Source of the DNA: Actinomycetales bacterium
Lineage (GTDB): Bacteria > Actinomycetota > Actinomycetes > Propionibacteriales > Nocardioidaceae
Length of the DNA stretch: 10,287 nt
Direction of reading: 5' to 3'
Assembly: GCA_012513165.1 (NCBI GenBank)
Contig: JAAZCT010000006.1
Coordinates: forward strand, 1-10,287
Position 1 is the stretch's first letter. The number at the start of each line of letters is the position of its first letter. A program made the position numbers and the translations under genes. Shown in pieces: positions 6,258-10,287 of this stretch. The notes below the pieces were generated by a model that worked only from the letters and a program-made list of their open reading frames with translations, had not been told where the DNA came from and searched no databases.

Positions 6258-6731
6258 TCACGATTGTTCCCCAAGAATAGCGGCCAGTCCTGACAAAGCC
6301 TCCGACACGCTCAGCATTCGAACCTCAAATCGATCGCCGGCCAAAGTCAAACGAGTCGCTGACGAGCCCTGCGGACCGCACAGACCGATATACACCGTGC
6401 CTGCAGGTTTTCCTTCGGAATCCCCCGGACCGGCAACGCCCGTGGTGCTCACCGCGTAGTCGGTTCCAAACTTTGCGCGCACAGCACTGGCCATCGCTAC
6501 GGCAACGTCCGGATCCACAGTCCCACGCGTTGCGATCAGTTCAGGATCGAGTCCGAGTTGCCGAACTTTCTGCTCGGGTTGGTACGTCACCACTCCCCCG
6601 GCAAAAGCTGTCGAGGCGCCAGGTACGTCGACCAAAGCGGCCGCTAGCAGCCCTCCAGTAAGCGACTCGGCGACCGCGACCGTTTGCCCTCGGCTGGCGA
6701 GGGTTGACACGATGTTGCCGGCTAGCGTCAC
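6258..6731 (-). CDS. pncC: CinA C-terminal domain protein, nicotinamide-nucleotide amidase type
   Basis: This is a stand-alone CinA C-terminal domain, the PncC type that deamidates nicotinamide mononucleotide to nicotinate mononucleotide in pyridine nucleotide salvage. The usual length of such single-domain proteins is about 160 residues; this one has 157. Motifs seen are AESLTGGLLAAAL (Ser23 the expected active-site serine), a FAGGVVTY stretch with the conserved lysine following it, and STTGVAGPG followed by KPAGTVYIG. The N-terminal molybdopterin-binding-like domain of full CinA is absent. The frame stays open to an ATG at 6866, but that part lies inside pgsA and does not resemble CinA. The GTG at 6731 overlaps the pgsA stop (GTGA) and begins VTLAGNIVSTLASRG, as expected. 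Translation is therefore probably coupled to pgsA. Confidence 0.93.
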   Translation of the reverse strand: MTLAGNIVSTLASRGQTVAVAESLTGGLLAAALVDVPGASTAFAGGVVTYQPEQKVRQLGLDPELIATRGTVDPDVAVAMASAVRAKFGTDYAVSTTGVAGPGDSEGKPAGTVYIGLCGPQGSSATRLTLAGDRFEVRMLSVSEALSGLAAILGEQS

Positions 6732-7348
6732 GCAGCAGTGCCTTCCTTGGCGTTCGCACGAGCCTCGAACACGTATTGAATTCCCGTCACCAAGGCGACA
6801 AGTAACGCCGCACCCATCACGACGTGTGCAACCCATGGAATCCCCGTGGGGACCCGACCGGCCCACAACTCAAGCGGCGCGACGTAAGCGGCAATCGCTA
6901 CTGACTGAAGCACCGTCTTGAGCTTGCCGCCCTTGCTTGCCGGCATAACGACACCCCTGCGAACCATGACTGCACGCATAGCAGTGATGCCCCATTCGCG
7001 CACCAGCATCAGGATGGTGACCCACCACCACAGCACGCCGATGATCGACAGGCCAACAAACGCCATGCCGGTCAAAGCCTTGTCTGCAACCGGATCGGCG
7101 AGCTTGCCGAAGTCCGTGATCAGGTTGTATTTGCGCGCGATATCGCCATCTATTTTGTCTGTTGCCATGAGCAACACGAAAGCCAGCAAAGCCCACAGGC
7201 GCATCTCGATTGACTCGCCGGCTTCGGTAAGCAGCAGCCAACCGAACACTGGCACGCCCAAGATTCGAAGCACCGTCAGCGCGTTGGGGACGTTGAAGTT
7301 ACTGGGCTTGGTGTTCACCGCGTTTGCGTCGGTTCCGTTGTCAGGCAC
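6728..7348 (-). CDS. pgsA: CDP-diacylglycerol--glycerol-3-phosphate 3-phosphatidyltransferase
   Basis: This integral membrane enzyme of the CDP-alcohol phosphotransferase family makes phosphatidylglycerophosphate, the first step to phosphatidylglycerol and cardiolipin. The 206-residue protein holds the complete family signature D-x2-DG-x2-AR-x8-G-x3-D-x3-D at residues 64-89 (Asp64, Asp67, Gly68, Ala71, Arg72, Gly81, Asp85, Asp89). Membrane segments are visible around 23-43, 49-63, 93-115, 145-160 and 172-193. The N-terminal 18 residues are hydrophilic. The start is a GTG at 7348, 24 bases after the ftsK stop, without a clear Shine-Dalgarno sequence. A later GTG at codon 11 is possible. Position next to ftsK, with cinA and clgR downstream, is the common actinobacterial order. 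Related family members such as phosphatidylinositol phosphate synthases share the motif, so the substrate rests on overall similarity and context. Confidence 0.93.
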   Translation of the reverse strand: MPDNGTDANAVNTKPSNFNVPNALTVLRILGVPVFGWLLLTEAGESIEMRLWALLAFVLLMATDKIDGDIARKYNLITDFGKLADPVADKALTGMAFVGLSIIGVLWWWVTILMLVREWGITAMRAVMVRRGVVMPASKGGKLKTVLQSVAIAAYVAPLELWAGRVPTGIPWVAHVVMGAALLVALVTGIQYVFEARANAKEGTAA

Positions 7349-7372
7349 AGTTCAAGTATGGAGCACGAGTGT

Positions 7373-9805
7373 TTAGCCAGCTTGGATGCCAGCCAAAACC
7401 TCTTCCAATTCGTCGGCCTTGACTAGGACATCGCGAGCTTTGGAACCCTCGCTGGGGCCAACAACGCCGCGGCTCTCCATGATGTCCATCAAGCGTCCAG
7501 CTTTGGCGAAACCAACACGCAGCTTTCGCTGCAACATAGAGGTTGATCCGAACTGGGTAGAAACCACCAGCTCGACCGCCTGCAGCACCAGATCAAGGTC
7601 ATCGCCGATGTCGTCATCGAGCGCACGCTTTGAAGCCGGGGCGGCCGCAATGTCTTCTCGGAAATGAGGCTTGGCTTGAGTCTTGCAGTGCTCGACCAGA
7701 GCCTTCACTTCAGTTTCAGTAATCCAGGCGCCTTGCATACGCATCGCCTTATTGGCCCCCATCGGCAAGAACAGTCCGTCACCCTGACCAACCAACTTTT
7801 CGGCACCCGGTTGATCAAGAATGACTCGGCTGTCCGCCAACGAGGACGTAGCGAACGCCAAACGGCTTGGGACGTTTGCCTTGATCAGACCCGTCACGAC
7901 GTCGACGCTCGGACGCTGGGTCGCCAGCACCAAGTGAATACCCGCTGCACGAGCAAGCTGCGTAATACGCACGATCGAGTCTTCAACGTCGCGCGGTGCC
8001 ACCATCATCAAGTCAGCGAGTTCGTCGACAACTACCAAAAGGTACGGGTAGGGCGTCAAGACGCGCTCGCTACCAACAGGCGCCTTGAGCTGCCCAGAAC
8101 GTACGGCCTTGTTGAAATCGTCGATATGGCGATATCCGAAGTTCGAGAGATCGTCATACCGCATATCCATCTCACGGACCACCCATTGCAAAGCCTCAGC
8201 GGCCTTCTTGGGGTTCGTGATGATGGGCGTAACTAGGTGCGGAATGCCCTCGTAGACGTTGAGCTCTACTCGCTTCGGATCAACTAGGATCATGCGAACT
8301 TCGTCTGGTGTCGAACGCATCATAATCGAGGAGATCATCGAGTTCACGAAGCTGGATTTACCGGATCCGGTAGCACCAGCGACTAGGAGGTGCGGCATCT
8401 TGGCGAGGTTCGCAACCACGAATCCGCCTTCGACGTCCTTGCCGAGACCCACCACCATCGGGTGATGATCGCTGCGGGCCTTAGCCGAACGAAGTACGTC
8501 GCCTAGAGACACCATTTCCTTGTCGATGTTTGGAATCTCCACGCCGATAGCGCTCTTGCCAGGAATGGGCGAGAGAATCCGGACTTCGTTTGAGGCGACT
8601 GCGTAAGCGATGTTCTTGCCCAGGGCCGTAACCTTCTCCACCTTAACTGCCGGGCCAAGCTCGACTTCGTAGCGAGTGACGGTCGGGCCACGCGTGTAAC
8701 CAGTGACGCGTGCATCGATCTGGAATTGATTAAGTACTTCGGTCAAACGGTCGACCACTTGGTCGCTGGCCGCGCTGCGAGCCTTCGGCGGTGTGCCTTC
8801 TTTCAACAAGGCTGCTTCTGGGAGCGTGTAAACCACATCTCCGTCGAGAATCAACTGCTCAGATCGTGCTGGAATGGGCTCGATGGGAGCCAGTTCGGTT
8901 TCAGTTTCATCGACTTGGTCGACATCGATTACGCGAGGGGTCAGATCAACCTTGCGGTCCTCGTCTGGGCCGTCCACGAGTGGATTCTCGAAAGGTTCAT
9001 CCACCACGGGTTCGGTGCGCGGATGGCGTGTCTTCTTAGTGGCAGGCTCGGGTTCCTCTTTGTTTCGCCCGGTCGCCAAGTCAACGAAGTCCTGCCAGCG
9101 CTGCGGCACCTGATGTAGGGGCGTGCCCGTCACGACCAGAATCCCGAAAAGAACCACGAACACGAGGATCGGCGCGACGACCCAAGGAGTCTTAAGCAGA
9201 TCCATCAAAATGGCGGAGAAGAGATAGCCGACTGCTCCTCCTGCTTCGTTCATCGCATTGCCATCGGCAGGCCGCGGAGTGCCGTGGGACAGATGCACGA
9301 GACCCAATACGCCACCGATAATCGCAGCCCAGCCGATCAGTTGACGACCCGCAGGACCTGCTTTGTCGGGGCTTCGCATCGTGCGAACAGCGATAACCAC
9401 CAGCACGATCGGAACAGCCCACGCCAAAACGCCAACCGAACCGCCAGTGATAGTACGGATCAAGTGACCAACGAAGCCCTCAAGACTCCACCAAACACCT
9501 GCGGCCGAAACCACAGCAATACTGAGAATAAACAGGCCGATGCCATCGCGGCGCAACTCCGGATCGAGATCGCGTGCGCCGTGACCGATCCCGCGAGCTA
9601 TTCCGCCGATGAGGCCGGCGATCGCCAACCATACGGCCGTTACGCCGCGCAGGATCGAAGTGCCGGTCTTGGCCAGTGCGCCGGAGCCCGCAGCAGAACT
9701 AGCCTTCTTGCCCTTCGGGGCAGGCTTGCGCGCGGTGGCCGGCTTCTTCTTAGCTTGGCCTGCGGACGGCCGCTTTCGCGGCGGGGAAGACGTTCGTGTC
9801 GCCAT
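7373..9805 (-). CDS. ftsK: DNA translocase FtsK/SpoIIIE
   Basis: FtsK is the septum-located, ATP-driven DNA pump that clears and aligns chromosome termini during division. The 810-residue protein has a basic, Ala/Pro/Lys-rich N-terminus (1-45). Four or five membrane segments follow, near 50-70, 88-107, 124-140, 156-172 and 208-228. An acidic, proline-rich linker covers about 245-320, short compared with E. coli. The alpha/beta motor domain carries Walker A GATGSGKS at 477-484 and Walker B LLVVVDELAD around 589-598, with the ATQRPSVDVVTG segment at 628-639. The C-terminal gamma domain, from about 740, contains STQFGSTSMLQRKLRVGFAKAGRLMD and should recognise oriented octamers and contact XerD. 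The ATG at 9805 has no good Shine-Dalgarno sequence but a TAGGCT hexamer six bases upstream. It follows the RNase J gene by 64 bases. Confidence 0.98.
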   Translation of the reverse strand: MATRTSSPPRKRPSAGQAKKKPATARKPAPKGKKASSAAGSGALAKTGTSILRGVTAVWLAIAGLIGGIARGIGHGARDLDPELRRDGIGLFILSIAVVSAAGVWWSLEGFVGHLIRTITGGSVGVLAWAVPIVLVVIAVRTMRSPDKAGPAGRQLIGWAAIIGGVLGLVHLSHGTPRPADGNAMNEAGGAVGYLFSAILMDLLKTPWVVAPILVFVVLFGILVVTGTPLHQVPQRWQDFVDLATGRNKEEPEPATKKTRHPRTEPVVDEPFENPLVDGPDEDRKVDLTPRVIDVDQVDETETELAPIEPIPARSEQLILDGDVVYTLPEAALLKEGTPPKARSAASDQVVDRLTEVLNQFQIDARVTGYTRGPTVTRYEVELGPAVKVEKVTALGKNIAYAVASNEVRILSPIPGKSAIGVEIPNIDKEMVSLGDVLRSAKARSDHHPMVVGLGKDVEGGFVVANLAKMPHLLVAGATGSGKSSFVNSMISSIMMRSTPDEVRMILVDPKRVELNVYEGIPHLVTPIITNPKKAAEALQWVVREMDMRYDDLSNFGYRHIDDFNKAVRSGQLKAPVGSERVLTPYPYLLVVVDELADLMMVAPRDVEDSIVRITQLARAAGIHLVLATQRPSVDVVTGLIKANVPSRLAFATSSLADSRVILDQPGAEKLVGQGDGLFLPMGANKAMRMQGAWITETEVKALVEHCKTQAKPHFREDIAAAPASKRALDDDIGDDLDLVLQAVELVVSTQFGSTSMLQRKLRVGFAKAGRLMDIMESRGVVGPSEGSKARDVLVKADELEEVLAGIQAG

Positions 9806-9811
9806 AGGTGA

Positions 9812-9817
9812 AGCCTA
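9812..9817 (-). promoter_or_regulatory. Putative -10 element of a leaderless ftsK promoter
   Basis: The coding strand reads TAGGCT, fitting TAnnnT, six bases before the ATG of ftsK. That is the exact spacing expected if transcription starts on the A of the start codon. The same hexamer precedes the DUF4442 gene. No recognisable -35 hexamer is present. Confidence 0.35.
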
Positions 9818-9869
9818 AAGCACAACTTCAGACTTTCCGGGCTTTACCGAGCCTCGGCGCGCCTGAAAG

Positions 9870-10287
9870 TCAACGAATATGAACGACAGGCAGAATCATG
9901 GGACGACGGCGAAGCTTACGACCGGCAAAGGATCCCAACTTCCGACGCAGCACCTGCTGCAATGCGTGCGGCTCTTCTTCTCCGTCATCAAGCGCGGCTT
10001 GAAGCGCTTTCGCTAGGTCAGGAGTGATCGAGTCGAAAACATGATCCGATTCGGCAATGCCTCGCGCGTGAAGAGTTGGGCCACTCACGATGGTTTTCGT
10101 TTCCAGATCAACCAGTGCGACCACTGAGATTATTCCTTCGGCACCACGTACTCGCCGATCACGCAACTCATCTTCAGTAATTTCCCCCACCGAAGATCCA
10201 TCCACATAGACGTATCCACACGGATACGCACCAACAACTTTGGCCACGCCATCAACGAGGTCGACCACGTGTCCGTCACGCGCGAGC
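9870..10287 (-). CDS. rnj: Ribonuclease J, C-terminal end (start beyond right edge)
   Basis: RNase J is a metallo-beta-lactamase fold enzyme with 5'-3' exonuclease and endonuclease activity in mRNA turnover and rRNA maturation. Only the last 138 residues are inside the window; the actinobacterial protein is about 560 residues. The visible part reads LARDGHVVDLVDGVAKVVG, then GYVYVDGSSVGEITEDELRDRRV and GIISVVALVD, typical of the C-terminal region. The HARGIAESDHVFD segment follows, and the end is RRRPMILPVVHIR. The metal-binding HxHxDH motif would lie outside the window. The frame runs open to the window edge, so the ATG-like codons inside are not starts. Its position upstream of ftsK is common in actinobacteria. 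Confidence 0.94.
   Translation of the reverse strand, partial: LARDGHVVDLVDGVAKVVGAYPCGYVYVDGSSVGEITEDELRDRRVRGAEGIISVVALVDLETKTIVSGPTLHARGIAESDHVFDSITPDLAKALQAALDDGEEEPHALQQVLRRKLGSFAGRKLRRRPMILPVVHIR

Noticed and set aside
6732..6866. N-terminal extension of the CinA-type protein
   Set aside because: It is a shadow of the pgsA 3' end. The GTG at 6731 with GTGA overlap fits the family start.
7664..8236. Plus-strand open frame (190 codons) inside ftsK
   Set aside because: It is antisense to the conserved motor domain of FtsK and shows no family resemblance or upstream ribosome binding site.
9806..9869. Possible terminator between rnj and ftsK (small CCGA/TCGG stem and a GGCGCGCC palindrome)
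   Set aside because: The stem is only four base pairs and no T-run follows. The palindrome by itself is common in DNA of this composition.
1..10287. Mobile elements, CRISPR arrays, tRNA genes, inteins or a new defence or biosynthetic system
   Set aside because: All long frames are accounted for by conserved housekeeping genes on one strand. No transposase, long repeat, att-like duplication or tRNA-like stretch was seen by reading.

Overview
The window is a chromosomal segment of a free-standing actinobacterium (Actinomycetota, probably class Actinomycetes). Base composition is balanced to moderately GC-rich, lower than in streptomycetes or mycobacteria. Three things point to this group: the conserved order rnj - ftsK - pgsA - cinA - clgR - DUF3046 - recA - recX - miaB, a LexA operator of the actinobacterial CGAAC-N4-GTTCG type, and starts preceded directly by TAnnnT hexamers instead of ribosome binding sites. 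The genus cannot be fixed from the sequence. Every gene lies on the minus strand, so transcription runs from the right edge to the left edge. No tRNA, rRNA, insertion sequence, CRISPR array, intein or other sign of recent transfer was seen. No stretch over 300 bases lacks a gene; the longest gap is about 190 bases in front of recA.

Right part (about 10287 to 6258, in transcription order): the C-terminal end of ribonuclease J; the DNA translocase FtsK (810 aa, complete); the phosphatidylglycerophosphate synthase PgsA; and a stand-alone CinA C-terminal domain protein (nicotinamide-nucleotide amidase type) whose GTG start overlaps the pgsA stop. Middle part (6220 to 3947): the ClgR-type regulator and a DUF3046 protein, joined by a TGATG overlap; then a control region with a near-consensus LexA box and a possible second, LexA-independent damage promoter; then recA and recX, again joined by TGATG. 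Left part (3870 to 1): a DUF4442 hotdog-fold protein behind its own putative promoter, the tRNA methylthiotransferase MiaB, and the first 584 residues of the glutamate synthase large subunit GltB.

Functionally the block combines RNA turnover (RNase J), chromosome segregation (FtsK), membrane lipid synthesis (PgsA), proteolysis control (ClgR), the SOS core (RecA and its modulator RecX) and tRNA modification (MiaB). This is a housekeeping region and I see no undescribed defence or biosynthetic system. The most useful signals are regulatory: (i) a 29-bp imperfect dyad and two 8-bp direct repeats 52 bp apart in front of gltB; (ii) the two-signal recA control region; (iii) a set of probable leaderless starts; and (iv) the local break in gene order where miaB is followed by gltB. 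Several gene starts were revised from the longest possible reading frame: recA, cinA, the DUF4442 gene and clgR.
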